Assembly: GCA_031002005.1 (NCBI GenBank)
Contig: CM061920.1
Location: 121,572,095-121,636,094, forward strand
Length of the DNA: 64,000 nt
Direction: 5' to 3'
Source of the DNA: Vandiemenella viatica
Taxonomy: Eukaryota > Arthropoda > Insecta > Orthoptera > Morabidae
The position numbers and the translations under genes are program-made. The notes beneath the pieces are model-generated. The model saw only the letters and a list, made by a program, of their open reading frames with translations. It was not told the origin of the DNA and searched no databases. Shown here in pieces: positions 25,441 through 35,626 of this stretch (within the stretch, counting starts at the first letter, position 1; each line of letters opens with the position of its first letter).

Positions 25441-25719
25441 TTCAAACATAAATTCACTTCTTAATACTAAATTATCTGTATGGTTACAAAGTTATGTACA
25501 TACACTCTACTTACTAAAATTGTAGTGGCTAGCAACATGTCAGTCCAGAACAGCACCTTCCGCATTTTTCTGCACCGTTGTGCCTTCCTACAGTTTACCA
25601 TTATCTCCTTTAATATTGTTCACTTCACTTTATTTTATTTAATTTTCTGTTAAATTGCACTTTTAACTACACCAAAATAGTTATTGTGTCTAAAGCGATT
25701 TGTTTGTTTTGTATATACA

Positions 25720-25961
25720 CATAGATACTATGAAAACAATTTATAGAATAATTATAACAGATTGAACCTACAGATGATACAATATTACAGCATGAATATA
25801 TGTATATAATTAATGTACTAGATTCGCATACACAAATATGATCAAAATATTATGTTATTTATAGCCACTGACGATGCCCCACTCCAGAAGGGCGAAACGC
25901 GTCTGGTAGATGAAGTTAAAAATAAAACCAGTTGTTAGAAGACGGATTTTTATTAAAAATA
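25720..25961. repeat. Right arm of long inverted repeat
   Basis: Inverted counterpart of 25199-25440. The near identity over about 240 bp implies a recent origin or repair by gene conversion. Confidence 0.95.
25864..25909 (+). ncRNA. Hammerhead ribozyme motif (copy in right arm)
   Basis: The core CTGACGA (25868-25874) fits CUGANGA. Stem II is GCCC (25876-25879) with GGGC (25890-25893), followed by GAAA (25894-25897). A minimal stem III pairs A25897-U25902 and C25898-G25901, leaving C25903 as the nucleotide before the cleavage point. Stem I pairs GCCA (25864-25867) with TGGT (25904-25907). This matches the type I, short-stem-III hammerheads of Penelope-like elements. One oddity is an extra U (25875) between the core and stem II. 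Activity is inferred, not shown. Confidence 0.72.
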
Positions 25962-26016
25962 TTTATGCAACAACTGCGGAACATGGCCTACAACAAAGTC
26001 AATGCTAAACATACTA

Positions 26017-26771
26017 GTTTGCCTGATTTTTCAACTTCTTTAATCTTCCGACACTAAAATGGAATATAGGAGGAATTTTTTTGTGTACAACCCTAGCTAT
26101 AATATTAATCCCATAAATGTTTAATGTCAAGCTTAGGTTGTTAGTTCGGGTGGAAAATGAACTTCGGTGGCTCCATATGACTCAATACGAACCTTCTTAA
26201 GGATAAATTTCTTAATTTCAAATCGAAGGTTCAATTAAAATAAATTATGATAATACTGCGGTAGTGGGTTATATGGCAATATATTTTATTTAACCATTTT
26301 GTTTTTGGAATATTATCTACTTTATAGCAGGAGCTGAAATTTGTTACAGGTTTAAAGTAACTTTCACATATTCACGCTATTGCGTTGTAGAGAGACAGTT
26401 CTATGATTACTTAAGTTTACAATATTGTTTTAAACACACTCATTGACTCTATTTGTCCACAGCAAATTAAGAAAAAATCATGCCTTTGGTGTGTTTTAAA
26501 CAGTTTCCTAGTCAAATTTAAATTACTTGGCCTAAGTCTTTTTTCACAATAAATAAGATACAACGAAGAGACGAACTATTTGACGGTCATACAGGACGTC
26601 ACATGACCCAACGAATCCAGTAAATATGTTTATATCTGTTAGTTCCATGAGTGACGACTAAAGAACTCTGGAAAATGTTCGTGTCGACGCCACATGACTC
26701 TTCTGATTACCAGTTACGAGGATTACCAACTTTCAAATATACATTTACTGCATAATTGAATGATAGAGACG
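26017..26771. other. Unannotated AT-rich DNA
   Basis: No gene or repeat recognised. Confidence 0.5.
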
Positions 26772-26781
26772 CATTGTGGTG

Positions 26782-27002
26782 CACCGAGCGTAAGGCTTGT
26801 GGTCTCGCCTTTGGGAAGACGTGGGTTCGGATCCCTATTGGACCATACAGATTTGAATTTTCTATGGTTTCCACAAATCAGTGAAGGCGAATGCCGGGAT
26901 AGTTCTCTCTAAAGGCCATGGACGAATTCGTTAGCATTGCCCCAGTCTTCTTCCACCTCTAGTGACCTCGACGACGACGAAACATAAAACAAGAAAAAAT
27001 AT
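26782..27002 (+). mobile_element. tRNA-derived SINE, family A, copy 3
   Basis: B box GGGTTCGGATCCCT near 26822, then GAATGCCGGGATAGTTC, AAAGGCCATGGACGAATTC and CTAGTGACCTCGACGACG. Flanked by 10-bp duplications CATTGTGGTG (26772-26781 and 27003-27012), so it is a full insertion. Confidence 0.88.
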
Positions 27003-27232
27003 CATTGTGGTGAATCTCTCACCTCACTTCCAAATATCACCAACTATGGTTGCATAAACTGACGTATATCATTTGCACCCTACCTGACCACAAAAATCCA
27101 AAGCCCAGGGCACCAAGTGTTCCTTACCTAGTATATTTTATGGGTGCTAAAGGATTCAGTAAGTTGACTGTTAAAAGTTCGCTTAAACCTTCTTATTTCC
27201 GTTGCAACCACGGCGATTTTTATTTGTTACCA

Positions 27233-27867
27233 GCTTGTACCCACGACTTCGTTCGTACGTCTTTGGTCGAAATATGAAAATATCCTTGATCGACCAATTT
27301 CAACCACCATATCTCCCTCACTACCACAGTTACCGAAATTCGGCCAACGTTGTGATCGACGGGTGACTCTGTGCTACTACCACACACAAACACCAGTGAT
27401 CTGGGCTAGATAGTTTGACTTAAAAGTGATACACCGTGTCACATACGTTTTTGGCAAGAAATATGAAAGTGCTGAAGGTCGACATGTTTCAACCACATAT
27501 CTCCCATACACCCATAGTTACCGACATCTAACCACCATAGTACACGATAGGAGACACGATACCACTACCACACACAAACACCATTGGTCTATGCTATGTA
27601 GTTGTGGCAGCAGTGTGACATATACGGAGACACATGTCTTTGGTCGAAATACGAAAATGCTCTGCATCGACCACTTTTAACCATCATATCCCCCACTCCC
27701 CCACTCCCCCACATCCCCATAGCTATCGGCATTCGGGCCAACGTTGTGCACGACAAGATACTCCATGCTACTTCCACACACAAAGACCAGTGATCTGTGC
27801 TAGGTAGTGATGGCTGGAAAGTGAAATATAGGAAAACACACGTCTATATATATATATATATATATAT
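27233..27867. repeat. 188-bp tandem-repeat element, copy 1 (about 3 units) with TA tail
   Basis: Begins GTACCCACGACTTCGTTCG and contains three units marked by TTTGGTCGAAATATGAAA-like segments at about 27257, 27446 and 27635, a spacing near 189 bp. Each unit has CACACACAAACACCA and an ATATCTCCC-like segment. It ends ACACGTC followed by a TA microsatellite (27845-27867). The three units differ and correspond one by one to the array at 48468. Non-coding. Confidence 0.8.
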
Positions 27868-28192
27868 GTGAATTCTATTATTCAAAACACATTACAAGTA
27901 TAATCTTGGCTGATGCTTGATACTAGTAACAAAAGCTCATTGGGATATTAAGAGCAGAATTTGGAAAGCGAGCGTATTGTAGCGAATGGATGTATTTCCT
28001 TAGCTAGTAAAATGGTGCATTTAGTTTCAGTTTGTCTTATATAAAATGTAGTCAGCATAACGTATAATTTAATCGATTTAATCTCCGAGTGATTCAGGAA
28101 TTCGACAAATCAGAGACCACCAGCATCAGTAAACAATAGACATTACAATTTGTGTATGCTGGAATAATATATATATATATCCTCCTTAACTT
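27868..28192. other. Unannotated AT-rich DNA
   Basis: Nothing recognised; a short TA run lies near 28168-28180. Confidence 0.5.
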
Positions 28193-28385
28193 ACTTAACT
28201 TAGTCCGCAACCCGAAGGTTGGTTGGATACTCCCGACGGAGGCATACTAAGCCATTATGTTAAAGGTAGGACGGCCAGTTCCTTTCCTCTGGGACCTACA
28301 GTTTAACGTGGAATCCGAACCACGGAGAGTCCTGGCATAGCTGTATGATCAAACACTACTCTCAAAATTCCTGCGCAGGGTAATC
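28193..28385 (-). mobile_element. SINE family C, copy 3
   Basis: Extends the 24316 copy: after GTGGAATCCGAACCACGG it continues GAGAGTCCTGG...TATGATCAAACACTACTCTC, which aligns with 5275-5455 and 38375-38545. It therefore links the 3' module to the head-bearing copies and shows they are one family. The tRNA head itself is missing or unrecognisable. Confidence 0.7.
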
Positions 28386-29038
28386 GATATAATTATACTT
28401 GTGAAGAGGGGCTCTGAAAATACTTTCAAAAGTTGAAGTCAAGAAATTGAATACTAACTTCAAAATACAAGAGTTCACACAGTGGGATGATTATTTTGAG
28501 AGTTGTCAGATTCATACAGAATGGCCCTTAATCACCACCCCATATTATAGTTTCTTTTAATCAGCTCTTAAGATATGTGTAACTGTTATTCGTCTGTTTC
28601 GAGAATACATTAGTCTGGTACAATACAAAAACTGTTAGCGTAAATATGGTTTTCAGTATAAAAATTTAAATTTCAAAATTAAAATTATTTTTACATCATT
28701 AGTAAAAATGTTTCTTTTTATTCGATGTATATATATATTATTATATGTTAAATAAATACAGACACTCAACATTATGGTGAAATTGTTTGAATTGCACAAG
28801 ATACAAAGACCAACATTTTTCAGTTATGGTTTCTTAAATTATAGTACGCAGAGAAAGAACGAAATTTACATTTTCTAACAACCATATAATTCATATACGG
28901 TTAACATGGGTAATAAAGTTTGGAAACTCACAGTTCCCATTAAGGAAAAATTCAGCTGCTTCCAAATTTTTACTCTGAATTTCTTAACTATGATTGCGTG
29001 GATTGCTAGGTTCAGCAGCACATATTTTAGACAAATTG
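28386..29038. other. Unannotated AT-rich DNA
   Basis: No gene or repeat recognised. Confidence 0.5.
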
Positions 29039-29049
29039 ATATTGTTTAA

Positions 29050-29284
29050 ACCAAGCGTGGTTGGTGAGTGGTAACGCTCTGGCCTCGCATTCGGGAGGAC
29101 GTGGGTTCGAATCCCCATCCGGCATCCGGATTTGGGTTTTCCATAGTTTCCCCAAATCGCTTGTCGCGAATGCAAGAATGCTTTCTTCGAAAGGCCATGG
29201 CCAAATTCCTTCCGATCCATACCCCCACTACTGTCCCGCCTCTAATTAATTACCTCGACGAGGCGTAAAACCACAAGCAAAAAT
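29050..29284 (+). mobile_element. tRNA-derived SINE, family A, copy 4
   Basis: The best-preserved copy of the family. A box TGGTGAGTGGTAACG, B box GGGTTCGAATCCCC near 29104, GGTTTTCCATAGTTTCCCC, AAAGGCCATGGCCAAATTCC, then CCCGCCTCTAATTAATTACC and an A-rich tail. Flanked by perfect 11-bp duplications ATATTGTTTAA (29039-29049 and 29285-29295). Confidence 0.92.
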
Positions 29285-29295
29285 ATATTGTTTAA

Positions 29296-29690
29296 GCGGT
29301 GAGTAAGATGTCCAAATTACCTACATCTCAAACTGAACTGAAATCCAAAATTCCACTCGCGAAAGGATAAACTGATCAAGAAATCCATTTGTTAAGTAGG
29401 TAATCGAACACTATCCCCAGTTGGACGGCGAGACGGTGCACCGTGTTCAAGCTCTTCTTCTTGGAGGCACTCTGCAGGCTGTCGGATAGTCACTGTGCTG
29501 CACAAGCCGACCGCAGTGCGTGCTTTTGATGTAGCCAACTAAGGGTGGCAGAGCTGCCAACCTCTGGAATGTTACCGCAAGGTGCGGTCACATTACTGGA
29601 CACTATTTATAGTAACGTTATAAAGACCGTGGGTTGGGAATAGTTAAAGTAGAGCTACCTGTTCTCCAACATAACCGGGATATAATGAGA
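29296..29690. other. Unannotated DNA
   Basis: Moderately GC-rich between 29420 and 29590. No coding motif or repeat recognised. Confidence 0.4.
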
Positions 29691-29900
29691 ATAACGTTAT
29701 TGACTCCTTAACCCCCAGGACTGACTTAGTCCGAGGTTTGAATCCCACTTAATTTTATTGTTTCTTAAACTGACCTCCACTTCCGGTAAACGTTTTTTCG
29801 TCTAGCACACTAGGGATGCCGGGTGGTTCGGATTTCACGCAAGTCCCTTTTAGAATAGATTTAAAGTAACCACAACAGAATCCTGTTAATAATGTCATGT
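29691..29900 (+). repeat. Possible tRNA-derived SINE, unclassified
   Basis: GAGGTTTGAATCCCACTT near 29732-29749 is a B-box-like T-arm, preceded by CTTAACCCCCAGGACTGAC and followed by a non-tRNA tail containing ACTAGGGATGCCGGG. No target-site duplication was found and the boundaries are guesses. Confidence 0.4.
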
Positions 29901-30666
29901 TTACTTTCGTTTACCCCGAGGAGCCACGTCTCTCACAGACTTCGTTGTAGCAGACCACTTGGTCGTTCAGCTTCGAGGTTTTAATGAGATTTGAAACCAT
30001 GTCGTACACCTGCCGACAGAGCTTCGTATCAGACCCTACTACGTAGACTTCCAGACAGTGACGATTCTTCTATTTCACATGTACCATAAAATCCAGAAGT
30101 AAAAAATATCCCAGACATGAAGTTTATGAAAACTATACGAACTGAAAGCTGATTTTTTTTTTTCGTCTCGTGTCCCTTTGCTGCTTGTTAACAATAAACA
30201 TTAGTTTCATGTCTTTCTCCTGAGCGATATAAAAGAACCAACCAACTGCGCATGAAACCTCGCGCAAACATAAACTTCTACTCCTAATACCCTTCAAAAA
30301 GATATGAGTGTAGTAGATTAAACATCAGTCGTCTGGCGCAAAAACCAATACGTCAGGTTTGCGAAACGAGCTCAGCTCTGCGAAACGCTCTCCTCTCAAC
30401 GCTGTGTTGCCGTTCACTCTGCTACTGTAGCAGTTAAATTAAAATCAGATTTACTATACATAATATCTGTCCTACAAGTGATCTGGTGAATCAGTGGTTA
30501 ATGTGTGTTATAAAACAATCTACTAGATAAGATGTTGTAATTTTTAAACTATAACAGATAATTAAATAAATTTCTATACACACGGTGGTACAAAATCGCA
30601 ACTTCTTCCGCATTATAGATCATGTGTAATGTGTAGATCTAAACTAGGCGTAAAAACGCAGTCTGT

Positions 30667-30900
30667 TCACGTCCAGGTCCCCTTAAGCCTTCTGACTAGA
30701 AATCGAAAGGTCCCAGATTCGAATCCCTGTCTCGGCGGAAAATTTCGAAAGCCCTTAATGTGACCTTTACCTCTGGCACTGCTTGCTATGTAATGTGAAA
30801 TACGCCAGAATGCTTCGGTGGTATGAATTCCACGTTCAACTATAGGTCCACTACGCCCGGTGGGATTTTGACAGCTACGATAATGGCGGAACACGCAGCC
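30667..30900 (+). repeat. Possible tRNA-derived SINE, unclassified
   Basis: GGTCCCAGATTCGAATCCCTG (around 30711) looks like a tRNA T arm. TTAAGCCTTCTGACTAG upstream could be the D-arm part. The following 170 bp (AATTTCGAAAGCCC, GCCAGAATGCTTCGGTGG) do not match families A to C. The minus-strand frame here is not a gene. Confidence 0.42.
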
Positions 30901-31201
30901 GATAACAACCCATTACGACCACACGACCCTTTTTAACTGTCCTATCCATAAGAATGTTATGCGCTCTGTACTAAGAGCTTATTTAATGCGACAGTATAGT
31001 AGCAATGTAAACATGAAACAAATAGTTTTACATGTTTTGATCCCAATTTATAAACCATAATAGTGTTATCGTTTGAATACAAAATATGATCGCTATGGGA
31101 GACAAATTTAAACTTGCTGGATAACAGCGTATTTAGCTATATCTCATAGCAAAAATTGCTAATAAAAATTTTTGCGTCTGCTAACGTCCGTATTTTCCAG
31201 A

Positions 31202-31219
31202 ATATATATATATATATAT
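31202..31219. repeat. TA microsatellite
   Basis: Nine TA units immediately upstream of the LINE C-terminal fragment. Confidence 0.9.
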
Positions 31220-31240
31220 TCTATTGATGATCTGGTTTGC

Positions 31241-31537
31241 TCTTTAGGAACTGAGAACTGCCCAGCGAAGTATGGAAAGAGAAACATCTTAAAAAGAGTC
31301 ATGACCCAAAAATGGCAATGGGCCGGTCATGTTGCTCGCAAAAGAGATGAAAGATGGACTACGGTAGTGCTGGATTGGATACCGAGAAACCTGAAAAGAG
31401 CAAGAGGAAGACCCCCGGATCGCTGGGATAAGGATATACGTCGAGTTACAGGAGTGAACTGGAAGAGGGTGGCTCAGGATCGATCGGCCTGGAAAGAACT
31501 ACAGCAACACTATGTAGAATTAAATTCTAATATATAG
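31241..31537 (+). pseudogene. LINE C-terminal fragment, 5'-truncated
   Basis: An open stretch of about 98 codons matching the tail of RTE-type endonuclease-reverse transcriptases: QKWQWAGHVARKRDERWTT, LKRARGRPPDRWDKDIRR and VAQDRSAWKEL. The catalytic parts are all absent. It is a different family from the LINE at 19912, whose tail reads LVGHILRHA. It ends at TAG 31535-31537. No ATG belongs to it. Confidence 0.8.
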
Positions 31538-32698
31538 CTCATTAGGCTTAAAGAGGCAACATCCTGAAAAAAGATCGATATAGCTGCAAGCCTTAAACAA
31601 CAATAACTGCACTGGGAGTGGGAATTTTCCTGTTTTGACAAGATTATCCTGCATTTACGGATTGAACTGATGAGTACTGTACTATGAAGTTAATTGTAAA
31701 TTACGAGTTGAGAGGCAGGGCGTGGAGACAGGGTGACCAGGCTGGTCCTGTAGGAGCAGCCTTCTGCCTGGATGGCCTCCGCCCTCTTTGCCTGCTACTT
31801 ACGGAGCCAATCAACTGGTATGGCCAACGAGGACAGAGCGGGCGAGGAAATTGTGCGGAACAGCGCGGGGTGCGGGACGAGGGTTGACAATATCGGCTGA
31901 CACTGCTGAAAACTGCGCACTCAACTACGATTCCACTGGCTACAAGAAAGTAGGATGGATTAAAGTCATAGCATTTTGTATTCCAGCAAAAACAATTATC
32001 TAGGTTGTAAAAGCCTTTCTGTCAAATTCGTGATAATCTGCTATATTACTAACTCACTCACCTCAATTGCTATTGGCTGGAGAACGGTGTCACGTGTCAG
32101 CCTTCGCTCACAAGTTAACAGCTGCCAGAGATATGATTAGAAGAAAATCGATGTTATGTCCACAATCTAATAGCTAAGCAACTGCTGCCCAATTAATTGC
32201 CATAATACATACATTAAGTTTGCTTTTCGTAGCATTTCATAGTTAAAAATATTGATAAATTTATGACTGAAAAAACGTGGAACTGCTTTTCAGTGATGTG
32301 TTGCTAACAATGAAAGCAACATAAAAACTTTTAAAAACTTAAATTACTCATGATCTCTGCTGTGACCACGAATGATAATTGTCATTCCGGACTAGGCTAA
32401 ATTTCAACATAATCATAACTTTCGCTTTTATTGTTGTTTGGCCAAAGTTTATACATTTCGATTTATTTACTTTTTAGCATTTCACTGACCGATTTCGTTA
32501 ATAGTTTTTGACGATGTTCGCTGTACGTGTGTTATTAGATTGTTTAAAGTGGGCACCAGACCATATATGTTATATGTTACCGAATCGAGTATTCTGACAA
32601 TTCATTTCATCCGAGTTGCCCAACTGACTGTTTAATTTATGGAATCTGTATTATGTTCTCTGACAAACACTATTATCAAAGGTTACTTTATAAATGCC

Positions 32699-32699
<1 letters not shown>
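31538..32699. other. Unannotated DNA with GC-rich patch, before poly(A)
   Basis: Positions about 31710-31900 are GC-rich and contain no recognisable protein. The interval ends at a 64-nt poly(A), so it could be the 3' untranslated part of a retroposed transcript that starts with the LINE fragment at 31241, but this is conjecture. Confidence 0.35.

Positions 32700-32763
<64 letters not shown>
32700..32763. repeat. Poly(A) tract, 64 nt
   Basis: An uninterrupted run of 64 A. This could be the tail of a recent retroposon insertion on the plus strand, or an expanded homopolymer. Confidence 0.95.
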
Positions 32764-32765
<2 letters not shown>

Positions 32766-34618
32766 GTTATCCTTTCGAAGCAAATAGGAATTCTTCAAAT
32801 TTTGCAGAGTGAACTTTAAGGGTCAAATACAACTCAAGTTTGTGTTTCAGTAAGTCTGCAACCCTTGAAACATTTATAAAACTGCGTCTATTTCGCTAGT
32901 ATTGCTGCTGTCAATGACGACCGCCAAGGAAAACTTCTCAGAAGAGAGCCGAGAACATATCCTTCCGATATCAGTTAATGCCATTTGAGTTTTGATATGA
33001 TGTACACGCAAGATGCAAAGCCAGGCAACAAGCAACAAGTTGTAACGTGAATCGTATCGCTTGAATTTTTTACTGTTTTGAATCTTTATGATCCTGAAAG
33101 TTCCAATTAATTCTCATTATTTATTTTAAAACCAAATCATAACGCGCGATTAATTTCTTTTATTTAACTTGCCGGACTTAAAATAACGTAACTTTGTGCA
33201 TGAGATAACTTACAATTTTAAATGGTTTAAATATGTTTGATAATTTAATATAATTTCATATTTCGTTTGGTCTATGAAAATTATATGTCCATGATATTAC
33301 TCCACTGCAGTGTATCGGAGAGATATAAGTTGGTTATTTCCATTGCCTTTACTACTGATAAATTGTTCGTAGTACTGCATGTGTTGATTGCATACGTATT
33401 CAGTGTTATGTGTTGTATGTGCTGCGGATGAAAGAGGAGAAAGGGTGAAACCTAATTCCGGCCCATTTGGACCTATTTTCATGCAAGACACCAAGGGAGC
33501 CACACGTTCCTAGACGAATGATTCTCTATCAACAGTACCGTATGCTCTCTCTCAACGCGAAGAGGTTAGGAATGTTACTCTGGATTTCAGTACGCTGTCT
33601 GGTGATCAAAATTCTCTCCACCACCAAGCCAGCGAACAGAAGGTCGTACGCCAGACATCGCAATTGCATCTCAACGATCTCGACCAACGAATACGGAAAT
33701 GGGGGGCAATATTTCTAATATTAGTAAAAAACTGAAGTGATATTACTCAAATAAAAAACGAAACATTCCAACAGATTTTCAGCTAGCACAAATTTTTCTG
33801 TTCCAATTTAATTTGTTAATATCCTCAAATATTAAATGATTCCACACGGAATATTGCTAAAGTAAAATCTGAATTTGGCATCTAAAGAAAATAGAATGAA
33901 CTACGATCAACATTAAAAAAATTTGTCTTATGTTTCCTCAAGTTATCATTTAAAAAATTCTAATTTCTTATAAACTATCCACATTACTGTTTGATAAGCA
34001 CTTGAACATTCCCGGTAAATATGCGATGAATCCTAGCTGCGTATTGAAGCTGCCGCAGCAGTAAGCTATGTGTGTTGTGCCATAAACTTTGAGAACAAAG
34101 AGCGATGAGGATAGCGGCTGCTATAACCTAAAGTCTCAGCTGGCTATCGCTACGGCCGAGCGTATAATTAAAGCGTGCTCAATTGGGTGAAGCGTTAAAA
34201 CGTGGAGAGTAGGCCCTTTTGAATGGAGATTACTGGAAGCCTTCATACTGGCCACGGCAGACAGCTATCAATAATGTCGCCACGTTTACAGTGGCAACAT
34301 AATTCCAGTTAGTGCAGAAAAAAGCGACACTACGGATTGCGGCACCTGAACTATAGAGAGGTTTCCCTCCACGGCGGTAAAAAAATTATGCCAATAATAA
34401 AGTCAGACATGAATCTGTCACTCAAATAAATATGCGTTTGCATCTTATCTGTTTGATAAAGGCAGGTATTTTGATACTGTAACCTCTGAAATTACATCTT
34501 ATCTAAATATAATACCAGAAATTCTCCTATCACAACTTGCACTATTCCCAATTTCGTCATATTCGTCTAAATTTGCTTACATAAGTGTTGAATATTGTTC
34601 ATACGGCACTACTTGTAA
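32764..34618. other. Unannotated AT-rich DNA
   Basis: No gene or repeat recognised. Small frames in 33290-33720 have no motif. Confidence 0.5.
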
Positions 34619-34878
34619 ACCGAGGTAACCATACGGTATCGAATAAAAAGTATCGATACTGTCTGTAGTCATGAGTAGTATCGGAAAAAAAAGTATCATA
34701 CTCACTAAAGTATTGACAAAAAGCATCGATAAATAGAGGCATCGAAAGAAAACTACCAAAACATGCGATTTTTTAAAATAATTTATTAGGATTTTCGTTT
34801 AAATATTTTTTAACGGCCTGTACCTGAGCGTAAATTTACAATTTTAAACCTTTTTTAATTTTTGTAGTGGACCCGGCG

Positions 34879-34890
34879 TTTTTTTTTTAT

Positions 34891-34923
<33 letters not shown>
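34879..34923. repeat. Poly(T)-rich tract
   Basis: Forty-five bases of T with two A interruptions near 34889-34892. Possibly a minus-strand A-tail; no retroposon body was recognised beside it. Confidence 0.9.
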
Positions 34924-34925
<2 letters not shown>

Positions 34926-35209
34926 GACGGTAAAATTCATGTTCCTTTATGAAATTCTGCTATCTGAAAAAAGTATTATAATTTAAATAAACTAAACAAC
35001 GTTAATCTTCTTAGAACGGAGACGGAGACATACCCGGCGCATGATTTCAGTGAAGTTTTCATGAGTGTACGACGGTTTGTGTTCGGCGCTACACTCGTGA
35101 GACTTAATTGCAAGGTTAATCTTAGTCAAACTGAACTTTTAGTTTAGTTATAAATCAAATCAAAAATGAAATACCATGACACATTAAACTATGGCAGTAG
35201 GTATATATA

Positions 35210-35482
35210 CCAAGTGAGTTTTTTATCTTGAGACAACTAAATATCTCGAAAACTACAAATCCGATCAAAAAAAGTGGGTAATAAAAATTGTTCGTCTCGA
35301 CGGGGGGACATCCGATGATACCAAATTTGACTCCCCACCCCCACCCCCTAGGGGTGGGGGAAGGGGGAGAAAAAAAACTTAAATAGGAACCCCCATTTTT
35401 ATTGCAGATTCTGATTCCCCGGAAAAAACTACCCCTATTTGACCCCCAATTCGAGTCATTTTGGTCGATAGATGGCGCTGCA
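35210..35482. repeat. Left terminal inverted repeat of the DD41D element
   Basis: Pairs with 37228-37498. Runs from CCAAGTGAGTTTTTTATC to GATAGATGGCGCTGCA and includes a G/C-run segment around a CCCCTAGGGG palindrome. Confidence 0.9.
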
Positions 35483-35585
35483 TTTCTCAGAGTTTTCTCA
35501 TTACTTGATGTACTTCCATTGCGTTCACATCGTCGCTCATTTCTCAGAGTTTTCTCATTACTTGATGTACTTTCATAGCGTTCAT
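35481..35585. repeat. 57-bp duplication upstream of the transposase gene
   Basis: CATTTCTCAGAGTTTTCTC followed by ATTACTTGATGTACTT occurs at 35481 and again at 35538, offset 57 bp, differing at two positions. It lies between the inverted repeat and the start codon, so it is part of the promoter or 5' untranslated region. Confidence 0.9.
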
Positions 35586-35626
35586 AACATCTCTGATTTA
35601 TTTACTTCGTTCTGTTGCACGTGTCA

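Larger units (their letters stand above)
25193..26004 (-). mobile_element. Penelope-like element fragment with inverted pLTR-like arms
   Basis: An 812-bp insertion bounded by 12-bp direct duplications CTAAACATACTA (25181-25192 and 26005-26016). It has two nearly identical inverted arms (25199-25440 and 25720-25961) around a roughly 280-bp loop, plus a 43-bp unpaired extension at the right. Read on the minus strand it ends in a run of A (the poly(T) at 25193-25203), as a retroelement 3' end would. Each arm holds a hammerhead ribozyme motif. Hammerheads inside terminal repeats, partial inverted terminal repeats and 10-15-bp duplications are known from Penelope-like elements, hence the call. No reverse transcriptase is present, so it is truncated or non-autonomous. 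Confidence 0.65.

Noticed and set aside
29050..29130. SINE heads as true tRNA genes
   Set aside because: A and B boxes are present, but the acceptor stem does not close and SINE bodies with tails follow.
35615..35626. TTG at 35615 as start of the transposase
   Set aside because: A eukaryotic gene should start at ATG; the first in-frame ATG is 35627.
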